64,000 nucleotides of DNA, from assembly GCA_963789825.1 (NCBI GenBank), contig CAWBME010000007.1:1-64000 (forward strand), given 5' to 3'. Shown piece after piece: positions 39,717-47,612 of the stretch (position 1 is the stretch's first letter; each line of letters opens with the position of its first letter). Position numbers and translations under genes: made by a program. The notes beneath the pieces are model-generated. The model worked only from the letters and a program-made list of their open reading frames with translations, searched no databases and had not been told where the DNA came from. The stretch comes from PFL42 sp963789825 (GTDB lineage: Bacteria > Chloroflexota > Anaerolineae > Anaerolineales > E44-bin32).

Positions 39717-41268
39717 CTAGCAGTCGAAGCAGGCCTCCGTCGGCGTGCGCGACGGCGTCGGCGTGCAGCGACGGCGGCAAAGTGTCGGTGGCGATCGGCG
39801 TCAGCGTCTGAGTCCTCGTCGGGGTTCTGGTGGGCGTCGGCGTCTCTGTGTCCGTCGCCGTCGGAGTGAGCGTGCGCGTGGGCGTGTCGGTCTCCGTCGG
39901 GGTGCGCGTGACCGTCGGCGTCTTCGTGACAGTCGGGGTGTCGGTGCGGGTGGGCGTGTCCGACGGCGTCAGTGTGATGGTCGACGTGTTGGTCGGGGTG
40001 ATCGGCGTTGCCGTCCCAGTGATGGTCGGGGTGGGAGTAATCGTGGGCGTGAGAGTGATCGTTGGCGTGTTGGTGGGAACAGGGGTGGGCACGTCACTGT
40101 TGACCGTGACGCTGCACAGGCCGCTGTTGAAGCCCAGGTTGACCTCATACGTCCCGACCATCCCGGGAACGGCCGCAACCCCGGTGAAGTAGCCGTACCA
40201 GTATGCGGAAGTCCCCGCCGCCAACAAGATGGGCGTGGCGGGCGATTTCGATGTGAAGGACGGGGGATCACTCTCCCCCGGCCCGTAGTACCAGCCGTTC
40301 ATGTAGAACCCCGCAAGTCGCTGCCCCGGGTTCTGGCCCGCCGGATCCCAGGTGATCGAAGATGCGGTGAGCCAGATCGGAACGCTGTTGGTATTGCTGA
40401 CCGTGAACCGATAGTAGTAGTAGCCGAACGAACTCCATGGCCCGACGCCGCTGGCAACGATATCGCTGCAGTCTGGCGTGGGCGTGATGGTCGGCGTTCC
40501 CGTGGTCGTCGCCGTGCCCGTCATCGTGGGTGTGACCGTCGGAGTGGGAGTCTCCGTCGGCGTCGGCGTAATGCTGGGCGTCAGCGTCACAGTGAAGGTC
40601 GGCGTGATCGTCGGCGTGAAGGTCGGCACAGACACCGTGGCCGGAAGGCCGACGACGCGCGCCACGCGGAACTGCTCGACGATTGCTTCGCGATGCGCCG
40701 TCAGACGGATCTCCGGCCACCAGCTGCTCACGATGGGCACGATCAGCGGGTGTTCGAAGTCGACGGTGACCAGCACCCGGTCGCCCGGGCCGCCGGGATC
40801 TTCGCTCGGGGCGCAATCTGCCGGCCAGTTGGCAGGCAGGGGAGCGTTGCTGTCGGCCGGGCTGTAGATCACCCCGGCCTTGGTGGAACACACCGAAATG
40901 TTGAAGTAGCCGGGGACGCCGGGAAGCCACTGTCTCGTTGCGGAGAATGGCGACCGCGCCGGCGCGCGCGGCATCCTTGATCGACGGGATGCGGGCGGCA
41001 TCTTCCTCGGGACGGTCGTCGCACACCGCCGCCGGGGAATCCGGCTGCAGTAGGTGTCGTCGAATTCGCCGGTGACGGCGTAGCGTACGCCGAATCGGGC
41101 GCCGTTCTCGATCGCCAGCCAGGCGTGCAGCACACGCGCCAGCTCGATGATCACGAACAGCAACAGCAGCATCACGGGCAGGATCAGGGCAAACTCGACG
41201 AGCCCCTGCCCGCGGTAACGACGGCGGCCCACTGAGGCCGCCGGATGGCTGGCTGGCAACCGTTCCAT
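39717..41268 (-). pseudogene. TadE-like protein, paralogue with one Cys-bounded module and Thr-Pro repeats, ending EACFDC
   Basis: From ATG 41268: YRGQGLVEFALILPVMLLLLFV is the TadE-type prepilin signal; IELARVLHAWLAIENGARFGVRYAVTGEF matches the 35-kb paralogue almost residue for residue. A Thr-Pro linker, one module from TPDCSDIVA to GLCSVTVNS, and a long TPT(V/R)T repeat follow. In the third frame the C-terminus reads TPSRTPTEACFDC with TAG at 39719-39717. Frame changes near 41030, 40920 and 39775 are required; the first two compensate each other. It is the last gene after tadE and the TadG-like gene on this strand. Confidence 0.7.
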
Positions 41269-41327
41269 CCCACGTCCCCGTCGTTCAGATTGTTGTTCCC
41301 GGCGCCAGACTTCGGCGCCGGCCGAAC

Positions 41328-42887
41328 TCAGTGCGTGATGCGGGTGAAGATGCGCGAGGCGATCGCCTCGAACACCTTCAACAAGCCGGCTCCGGTCGGC
41401 GAGAAGTAGTAGTTTCCACAGCCGGGGGTCGTGCCCGAGGCGACCGAGGCACACGGATCGGTCGCCGGGTTGTTGTCGTCGCCCACGGCGGCGACGTAAC
41501 GCATCAGTTCTTCGCCCAGATCGGCGTCGCAGGTGCCGTAGCTGGCATCACAGGTGTTGTTGATCATGGCGTCGCCCAGGCCGATGGTGAAGATCACCGC
41601 CCCTTGCCCGCCGGGCGCCACGCCGGCGCAGGCGGCCGGCTGCGGCGAGGTCGAGTCCGGGCAGCCGACCCAGTCGGCGGCGTCGCGGGCGGCATCATCG
41701 GCATCGTAGCTGGCGTTGGTCCAGATGTGGCGGGTGGCCGCCACAGGATCGCGGCAGAAGGGCTTGATCCAGGTCGGGTTGTTGGGCGACCCCGGGCAGA
41801 TCCAGTTCGGCGGGCTGGCGCCATCCCGGGCGGCGTTGGCGCCGCCGTCGGAGAGCAGGATGACGATCCAAACCGCTTCCTCGCGGGTCCAGGCGCCGAA
41901 CTGGTTGCCGGCGGCACGCAAGCCCTCCTGGGTGTTGGTGTTCGTGCAGCCGCGCGGATCCAGCGTGGAGGCGAAGCTGCACGCCGGGTCGGCCGAGACA
42001 CGCAGCGAAGCGAGGGCGCTGACGGCCGAAGAGAGCGAGGTCCCGGTATTCAGGTCCAGCGCGGTGTTGCCGGTCGAGGCAAAGGTGACGATGGAAAGCC
42101 GGTCGTAGGGGAAGTACATACGGCCAATCATGGCCAGCGCCGCGGCGCGCACTTCCTCGAACGGGTGACAGTCGTTGGCCGGGATGTAGTTGCCGGGGTC
42201 GTAGAACGGTGAGGACGAATTGAAGCCGCGGTCATGCTCGTCGTTGCAGCCGTCGAGCACGCCCACGTTCCCGACTGGCTCATACTCCGACCAGTTGCCG
42301 ACCTTGCTCGTCGGGAAGCCCACGCAGTCATCGGTGGTTCCGTCATCGGCGGAGTCGTTGTTGATGCCATCCGTGCACAAGTCGAAGGCCATGGAGGCCG
42401 AGGTGTCGACCGCCAGCACCAGGTCCACCGAGGCCGTCTCGGCGATGGCTTCGGCGCGGATCGTGGTCGAGTCCCAGCCGATGATCGGGAGGAAGGCGAA
42501 GGGCACCAGCATCTGCGCTTCGACGCGCACGAACTTGCGATGCGGATCGGTGCCGGTGGGACACAGCGCTGCGTCATGCACGGCCGGGTCGGGCGTCGGA
42601 TTGATGATGTCACAGATGAAGATGTCGGCGGTGGCCGGGTTGACGCTGTTGAGGTTGATGAACTCGTTCGCCGAGCGGTCCAGCGCCGACACCGGCCGGC
42701 CCTCGCGGAACTGGTTGGCGGCGGCCAGCGAGGCGGCATCGACCGACCGGCGCAGGTGGCCGACGGCCGAGAACAGGATCCCCGCATCCACCGCCAGGCC
42801 GATGAAGGCGGCCACGCCGACAAATGCCAGGGCGATCAGGATCAGGGCTTGGCCACGCTGCAGTCGGTCGTCCATCGGTCTCCCCAT
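41328..42887 (-). CDS. TadG-like pilus-associated protein with von Willebrand factor A domain
   Basis: About 519 residues. QRGQALILIALAFVGVAAFIGLAVDAG is the TadG-type N-terminal membrane segment; a TadE/G-like stretch (DAASLAAANQFREGRPV) follows. The VWA domain starts at SVDLVLAVDTSASMAFDL with a complete MIDAS DTSAS, and VWIVILLSDGGANAARDG carries the later metal Asp. Many paired Cys suggest an extracellular, disulfide-rich protein. ATG choices 42887 and 42875 are both close to the tadE stop, so it is coupled to tadE. TadG proteins belong to Tad/Flp pilus systems, but no Tad ATPase or secretin lies in the window. Confidence 0.85.
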   Translation of the reverse strand: MGRPMDDRLQRGQALILIALAFVGVAAFIGLAVDAGILFSAVGHLRRSVDAASLAAANQFREGRPVSALDRSANEFINLNSVNPATADIFICDIINPTPDPAVHDAALCPTGTDPHRKFVRVEAQMLVPFAFLPIIGWDSTTIRAEAIAETASVDLVLAVDTSASMAFDLCTDGINNDSADDGTTDDCVGFPTSKVGNWSEYEPVGNVGVLDGCNDEHDRGFNSSSPFYDPGNYIPANDCHPFEEVRAAALAMIGRMYFPYDRLSIVTFASTGNTALDLNTGTSLSSAVSALASLRVSADPACSFASTLDPRGCTNTNTQEGLRAAGNQFGAWTREEAVWIVILLSDGGANAARDGASPPNWICPGSPNNPTWIKPFCRDPVAATRHIWTNASYDADDAARDAADWVGCPDSTSPQPAACAGVAPGGQGAVIFTIGLGDAMINNTCDASYGTCDADLGEELMRYVAAVGDDNNPATDPCASVASGTTPGCGNYYFSPTGAGLLKVFEAIASRIFTRITH

Positions 42888-42897
42888 CACCCCGCGC

Positions 42898-43580
42898 TCA
42901 CGGGGTCGGCGTGGGTTCAACATTCACATTGGGCATGATGCTGTAGGCGTGCAGCGTGATCGGATCGGGAACGAAGGCCGTGATCCACGGCAGCGCCATC
43001 ACCATGTGATAGTCATAGAAGACCTCGACCAGCACCAGGCCGGTGGTCGGTGCCAGCGGGTCCAGCAGCGCCGCGATCTGCGCGCTGGTGAACTTCGAAT
43101 TCTGGTGGCCGCACAGGCTCAGGCCGTTCGGGCTGCCGGCAGGGAAGCGCTCTGAGACGGTGCCGTTCATGGCGCCGAAGGCCGAGATCACGATGTCGTT
43201 GCCGCCGTTGATCGTGATCGTGCAATCGTCGTCATCGTTGTCCATCGGATCGGCAGGGTCGTCCAGCCAATCGATTCGGTTGTCCGAGGAAGCCAGGAGG
43301 GATTCCTTCGTCAACTGCTGGGTGTCCTGATAGAACTGGTGTTCGGATTCAGGTAGGCGCCGGTGACCGGATGGCGGATCGGATCGGCGTCGGCCGCCCA
43401 GCGCGCCGCCTTGCGCGCGGCGTCGATCAGGTCGAGGTAGTAGTTGAGCAAGATGCCGAACTCGATCAGGCCGGAGAGCATGATCAGCAGCACCGGCAGC
43501 AGCATGGTGAATTCGACCAGGCTCTGGCCCCTTCGCCGCCGCTTTCGAACCGGTGCATCTGTGGTCGCGATTCGTTTCAT
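42898..43580 (-). pseudogene. tadE: TadE-like pilus assembly protein (one frame change)
   Basis: From ATG 43580: basic residues RKRRRRGQSLVEFTMLLPVLLIMLSG form the TadE prepilin-like signal, then EFGILLNYYLDLIDAARKAARWAAD. Near 43325 the frame changes; the rest (LLASSDNRIDWLDDPADP, VLVEVFYDYHMVMALPWI) ends at 42898. The short TadE ending in VEVFYDYH is a classic feature of the family. Followed at once by the TadG-like gene. Prepilin peptidase is encoded just upstream, and would be the processing enzyme for this signal. Confidence 0.75.
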
Positions 43581-43643
43581 CCCAGCCTCGGTATGCGGGG
43601 GACCGGCCTGCCAGCAGCGCGCAGACTCACGTTCCCTGATGTC

Positions 43644-43649
43644 ATTATA
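43644..43649 (-). promoter_or_regulatory. Candidate -10 box of the tadE-tadG operon
   Basis: Perfect TATAAT on the minus strand, 64 nt before ATG 43580. No convincing -35 box. Confidence 0.4.
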
Positions 43650-43783
43650 GGCAGGTCGGAGCGCACGGGGGTAGTACCCCGGGGCCACATCGGCCAATGG
43701 TCGCCCGGCTGATGCGGGACGATAACAAGATCGCGACGCGTTCTGCAAGCCTCCCGGCGCCCAGGTGGCTGGCCGCCCTGCGC

Positions 43784-44572
43784 CTAGCCGAGCAGGCGCT
43801 CGAACGCCGTCCGCCCGCCGAAGTACACCGCCAGTGCCCCCAACACCAGGAAGGGGCCATACGGGATCGGCAGAAACGCCGTGTAGCGCCGGCGGGCAAG
43901 CATCACCAGCACAAAGATCAGGCTGAACAAGCCCGCCGCCACAATGCCGAGGAACAGCGCCACGACCACGCCTGGCCAGCCGACGGTCACGCCAATCAGC
44001 CCGGCCAGCATCACGTCGCCGAAGCCGAAGGCCACCTCATCCAGCGGCTGCCGGCGCACCCGCCCCAGGGCGCGGCCGAACAAACCGCCCAGCAGGTACA
44101 GCAGATAGAAGAGAAGCAACCCGACAACGCCGCCGAGCAGGGTCTTAGCCGGCCCGCGTTGCGGGTCCAATGACTGCAGGACGGCGACAACCAGGATTGC
44201 GGGGATCGACACGACGAACAGGATCAGACGGTGTTCAATGTCGATCACCACGATCAGCAGATAGACGGCCAGGATCAGGCCATCGCGCAGCAGCGCCAAC
44301 GGCTGGGGATTGCGCACCATCAGCCAGGCCGCGGCCACGAGACAGACGCATTCGACCAGCGCCGGCCGCCAGCCGGCGGCGTGCCCACAGTAGGCACACG
44401 ACTCCCGATCGGTGAGCGAGGCCAGGATTCCCGAGTAGGCCAGCCAGCTGCGCGACGCTCCGCAACCCGGGCAATCCACGCTTGCAGGCCGGCGCCGGAA
44501 TGGCAGGGAGTCCGCCAGCAGGTTGAGGCCGATCCCGGTGGCCCAGCCTGCGAGCAGAACAACAAGCGGCAT
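43784..44572 (-). CDS. Prepilin peptidase (A24 family)
   Basis: 262 residues, an integral membrane aspartyl protease that trims prepilin-type signals and often N-methylates the new N-terminus. Two CxxC pairs (C34/C37 and C59/C62) form the cytoplasmic zinc loop of bifunctional enzymes. Catalytic aspartates are D111 in VVIDIEHRLI and D186 in FGFGDVMLA. Eight hydrophobic segments follow the family pattern. It stands upstream of the TadE/TadG genes on the same strand. TATAAT lies exactly 6 nt before its ATG, so the message should be leaderless. Confidence 0.92.
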   Translation of the reverse strand: MPLVVLLAGWATGIGLNLLADSLPFRRRPASVDCPGCGASRSWLAYSGILASLTDRESCAYCGHAAGWRPALVECVCLVAAAWLMVRNPQPLALLRDGLILAVYLLIVVIDIEHRLILFVVSIPAILVVAVLQSLDPQRGPAKTLLGGVVGLLLFYLLYLLGGLFGRALGRVRRQPLDEVAFGFGDVMLAGLIGVTVGWPGVVVALFLGIVAAGLFSLIFVLVMLARRRYTAFLPIPYGPFLVLGALAVYFGGRTAFERLLG

Positions 44573-44578
44573 GAGCGG

Positions 44579-44584
44579 ATTATA
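44579..44584 (-). promoter_or_regulatory. -10 box 6 nt before the prepilin peptidase ATG
   Basis: Perfect TATAAT on the minus strand; no good -35. It lies back to back with the TAGAAT of the divergent membrane-protein gene, 27 bp away. Confidence 0.55.
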
Positions 44585-44608
44585 CCCAGCCCGTCCAACG
44601 GGGATGGA

Positions 44609-44617
44609 TGCTAGAAT
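44609..44617 (+). promoter_or_regulatory. Extended -10 promoter 6 nt before the 44624 gene
   Basis: TGCTAGAAT, an extended -10 element, with TAGAAT at 44612-44617 and ATG at 44624. No -35 needed for such elements. Predicts a leaderless mRNA. Confidence 0.6.
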
Positions 44618-44623
44618 GCCGGC

Positions 44624-45439
44624 ATGGCTGAGCGCCTACCCAGCCTGAATCGCGTCCGCCTGAGCACGCTGGCAGCGATCGTGCTGCTGGCCTTCTCGCT
44701 GCTGCGCCTGATCGCGCTGCCGACCGTGCGCATCCAAGTGGATGTGCTGGGCCTGCTGGTGCAGCTCGACCTGGACACGCCGGCGGTGTTCCTGACCCTG
44801 ACCGCGGCGGTGGTGATCGCCGGGACTGACTGGCTGATCGCCGGTCATCCCAAACTCGGCGCAAAGTCCCGCACTGTCGAACACTGGGTAGTTCCCGGCT
44901 TGGCGACACTGGGGCTGGGGGTGATCCTCTCCCGCATCCCCAGCGGCGTTCCGCTGCTGCTCGGCCTGCCGCTCACCGATGTGCTGCTGGCGCTGGTGCT
45001 GGCAGCCGAATTCATTGTGGTCGACCGGAATGACCCGCGCTTCGATTGGGCCTCGCTGCTGATCCGAGTGCTGGCGTACTTCCTGCTCACCGGCGTGCTG
45101 TTTGCCATCACGGCCACGGACTTGAGGGGGATCTTCGCTATCCCCTTCGTGTTCGCCGCCAGCAGCGCCATGGTGTGGCGCCTGCTGATCATGGAATCCG
45201 ACGCAGCCAGCCCCCGCCTCGACGCCATGCTGGTCGGGGCGGTAGTGGCGCAGCTGGCGTGGGCCTTCCACTACTGGCCGATCGCCCCGCTGCGAGAGTC
45301 GTTGATCCTGGCTCTGGTCGCCTACCTGGGCGAAGGGATGTCCCGGCTGCTGCGCCGTGGCGAGATGACCCAGCGGCGGGCGCTCGAGTTTGGCCTGCTG
45401 GCCGCCTTCTGCCTCGGGGCGCTGACCGTGCTCACCTAG
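44624..45439 (+). CDS. Polytopic membrane protein of unknown function (DUF5656-like)
   Basis: 271 residues with about eight hydrophobic helices (LSTLAAIVLLAFSLLRLIAL, VFLTLTAAVVIAGTDWL, LGLGVILSRIPSGVPLLLGL and others). It resembles Chloroflexi membrane proteins annotated DUF5656, but I give this only as a tentative match. No catalytic motif is visible. Transcribed divergently from prepilin peptidase, from a shared 51-bp intergenic region with back-to-back -10 boxes, so the two may be co-regulated. Confidence 0.65.
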   Translation: MAERLPSLNRVRLSTLAAIVLLAFSLLRLIALPTVRIQVDVLGLLVQLDLDTPAVFLTLTAAVVIAGTDWLIAGHPKLGAKSRTVEHWVVPGLATLGLGVILSRIPSGVPLLLGLPLTDVLLALVLAAEFIVVDRNDPRFDWASLLIRVLAYFLLTGVLFAITATDLRGIFAIPFVFAASSAMVWRLLIMESDAASPRLDAMLVGAVVAQLAWAFHYWPIAPLRESLILALVAYLGEGMSRLLRRGEMTQRRALEFGLLAAFCLGALTVLT

Positions 45440-46236
45440 CGCCTGCGCGCTGATCCGCAGGCACGCCCAGCGCCACGCCCCTCTCCCCGCAGGGTTGCTC
45501 GCCACCCGATGAAAGCCAACCAAGGATCGCACCGGGGCAAGCCCACCGGCGAGTGGTCAGGGTATGGTGTGAATTCATGCGGGCTGGGGGCCGACGCGTC
45601 ATCTCGTCCGCGATACCCCGTTCGGGCCGCAACTTCCAGCCCACCGCACCGTTCCGGTTTCCTTCAGGAGGGCGAGACGGCCGGGACCGCGCGGCAGAAC
45701 CCCGGGAACCAGATTCGGGTGGCCCAGGGCACACTTGCACCCGCGGCAGGTGCAGGTGTGCAGCCTCGTTGGCCGATGGTGGCGGGGCTCCTGGCACAAG
45801 CCGAGGACGACGTCCGTGCGCTTGTCGCGATTGCAGTGGAGGAGCTGTGGATTCACATCGACTCGACCACCCCGCTGAAACGGCTCATCCGGCAGGTCAA
45901 GCGGCGGACGAGTGCAGGGAGGGTGTTACCCGACGGAGCGTCGGTGGCTCGCCCGGCGGGATGCGTCTTGCTCGAGACTTCCGATACGTGGCATGTCGGG
46001 AGAGGCTGCTTCGGCCTGGAGGCGATAGCCAAGGGGATGGACCCAGAGCCAGGGCTCCAGCGCTGGGCGCTGATTTGCTGAAGGATGAGACTGCGGGTCA
46101 ACAAAGCTGTGGAAGCGCACCCATCCCACCCCTGGACGAGACGCATCGGCGCCGGCTGGAGTGCGGACCCGGTGGCTTGAACAACGTGGGGGCTGTGGCG
46201 CCAACACCGCACCCGGTGTGCGCCTCGGTGGAGGGA
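45440..46236. other. 800-bp region without a recognised gene, containing a hairpin
   Basis: Between the membrane protein and plsY. Open frames occur on both strands but none has a domain or start signal I trust. A 13-bp imperfect stem (45729-45741 pairing with 45749-45761; GCACACTTGCACC with GGTGCAGGTGTGC, one G-T pair) with a 7-nt loop is the only structured element seen. It could be an old gene remnant. Confidence 0.45.
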
Positions 46237-46908
46237 TTACTCCCCGGGTTGAGTCTTCGGCCGGCGCAGGCTGATGGGCCGTTCGGAACCGGCCAGCAGG
46301 CGCCGGATGTTGGGAAGCAGGGCGATCACCAACAGCACCAGCGCTCCAATCCCGTAGAACGCACCGGCCCAACTCCCGCCCGCTGCCACGGCCCGCCAGG
46401 TGAGCATCACGGCCGCTGTCATCCCTGCGGCCAGTGTCCCCAGCAAGGCATAGCCCGTGCTGAACAGCACCCCCAGGCCAAAGCCCAGCCCGGCCAGGCC
46501 GGCAACCGGCCAGATCGCCATCGTCGCCCCAACGGTCGGCGCGCCGCCGGCCCCGCCGCGAAAACGCAGGGCGCCCTGCCCCCGCTCCATCAGGAATACC
46601 GAGTAGTTGTGCCCGAGGATCGCCATCAGGCCGGCGCCTGCAGCTAGCCATTCATTGCCGCCACTCAGTTCGCGCGCCAGCAGCACAGCCAGGGCGCCCT
46701 TGGCGAGATCACCGATGCCGGTCATCACCCCGGCAACCCAGCCGGCGGCGCGCATGGCGTTCGTGCCCCCCGTCCGGCCACTGTGTTCCGCCCGCAGGTC
46801 CTTCCCGGTCCGCCAGCGAACGATCAGCAGGCCGACGGGGATCGCACCCAGCAGATAGGCTGCCAGCAGCAAGACGACGCTCAGCAGGATCGACGTGTAG
46901 TCTGTCAC
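46237..46908 (-). CDS. plsY: Acyl-phosphate:glycerol-3-phosphate acyltransferase
   Basis: PlsY makes lysophosphatidic acid, the first step of phospholipid synthesis, from acyl-phosphate. About 223 residues with five to seven helices and the three family motifs: YLLGAIPVGLLIVRW, RTGGTNAMRAAGW (the S/T-G-N-x-GATN-type motif 1, here G-GTNAMR) and GHNYSVFLMERGQGA (motif 3 near HN-S-F). I prefer the GTG at 46908, preceded by GAGGG, over a TTG at 46923 that lacks a site. It follows the JAMM protease gene by about 35 nt and is probably co-transcribed with it. Confidence 0.85.
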   Translation of the reverse strand: MTDYTSILLSVVLLLAAYLLGAIPVGLLIVRWRTGKDLRAEHSGRTGGTNAMRAAGWVAGVMTGIGDLAKGALAVLLARELSGGNEWLAAGAGLMAILGHNYSVFLMERGQGALRFRGGAGGAPTVGATMAIWPVAGLAGLGFGLGVLFSTGYALLGTLAAGMTAAVMLTWRAVAAGGSWAGAFYGIGALVLLVIALLPNIRRLLAGSERPISLRRPKTQPGE

Positions 46909-46942
46909 GAACGCCCTCGTCAACTTGGGACTGACAACCCCG

Positions 46943-47371
46943 TCAGCCCAATTCGGATGTGGCCCCGCTGATCACCAGCGACACCGGCTGGACCCCCTCC
47001 GAACCGATGCGAAAGGCTCGGCCCACCCAGGCCCCCCCGTCCAGGCTGAGCACGAGGTGGACACATTCAGGGTAGCGAGCCTCTTGCACATCGGTGTCGG
47101 AGAGCGCGGTCGGGCCAGCGGGGTGCGAATGGAAGATCCCCACCAGCTCCTCCCCGGTTCGCTCCAACTGCAGCATGGCTTCGATCTGCCCTTGAGGCTC
47201 CATCCGATACCGGCTCCGGCTGTGCTCGACGTTCTCAATGGGAATGGCTCGCCACGCCGCTGCTCCCTTCCCGCCGAGCAGGCCGCACGCTTCCTCCGGC
47301 AGGCAGGCCTGCGCCTGTGAGAGCATCACCTGCCAGGCCTGCTGCGTCAGTCTCAGCTCAGCTTGAGGCAC
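46943..47371 (-). CDS. JAMM-family (Mov34/MPN) metalloprotease
   Basis: 142 residues with a complete JAMM active site: the catalytic Glu in PEEACGLL (E27), HSHP at residues 81-84 with H81 and H83, S91 and the zinc ligand D94 (H-x-H-x7-S-x2-D). Such stand-alone bacterial JAMM proteins are isopeptidases or cleave sulfur-carrier and ubiquitin-like fusions; none of their usual partners (ThiS/MoaD fusions, ThiF/E1) is in the window. GTG 47371 lies 8 nt after a TATAAT, so the message is nearly leaderless. Precedes plsY in one operon. Confidence 0.88.
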   Translation of the reverse strand: MPQAELRLTQQAWQVMLSQAQACLPEEACGLLGGKGAAAWRAIPIENVEHSRSRYRMEPQGQIEAMLQLERTGEELVGIFHSHPAGPTALSDTDVQEARYPECVHLVLSLDGGAWVGRAFRIGSEGVQPVSLVISGATSELG

Positions 47372-47379
47372 AAGGCGGC

Positions 47380-47385
47380 ATTATA
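47380..47385 (-). promoter_or_regulatory. -10 box of the JAMM-plsY operon
   Basis: Perfect TATAAT on the minus strand, 8 nt before GTG 47371, leaving essentially no leader. Confidence 0.5.
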
Positions 47386-47445
47386 CTGCCGCCTCCCGCC
47401 CATCCCAGATGAGACGCGGCGAAGAAGGTTGCATCCAGCTCATAT

Positions 47446-47459
47446 TTAGGCTAGACTAA
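47446..47459. promoter_or_regulatory. Near-palindromic operator candidate between JAMM and TrmB genes
   Basis: TTAGGCTAGACTAA is a 14-base near-palindrome (one mismatched pair) in an A/T-rich spot of otherwise GC-rich intergenic DNA, upstream of both divergent operons. It may be a TrmB-type binding site; this is inference. Confidence 0.3.
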
Positions 47460-47577
47460 TACTGCCATCGGAAGCCTGCTTCCCCAGACGGTCCCTTGGC
47501 TTTGAGTTGCGGGAAGGAGGGAGCTTCACCGGCAAGGGGCTGCGAAGGCGAATTGGGCCGGTTGGGAAGAATGTCCG

Positions 47578-47606
47578 TTGACAACTCCGGGCGGAAGCCT
47601 TAGAGT
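47578..47606 (+). promoter_or_regulatory. Sigma70 promoter of the TrmB-ABC exporter operon
   Basis: Consensus TTGACA (47578-47583), 17-nt spacer, TAGAGT (47601-47606); six nt then separate it from GTG 47613, so transcription should start on the start codon. Confidence 0.75.
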
Positions 47607-47612
47607 GCGATA

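Noticed and set aside
39760..40080. Second CRISPR-like periodic stretch
   Set aside because: Same reason: codes for TPT repeats in the paralogue.
43784..44572. Complete Tad/Flp pilus locus
   Set aside because: Prepilin peptidase, TadE and TadG-like genes are present, but no TadA ATPase, TadB/C, RcpA secretin or Flp pilin is in the window, so a full pilus system is not claimed.
45509..46647. Two overlapping + strand open frames in the gene-poor gap and over plsY
   Set aside because: One runs into plsY in antisense; both are Arg/Gly/Pro-rich without a domain or start signal.
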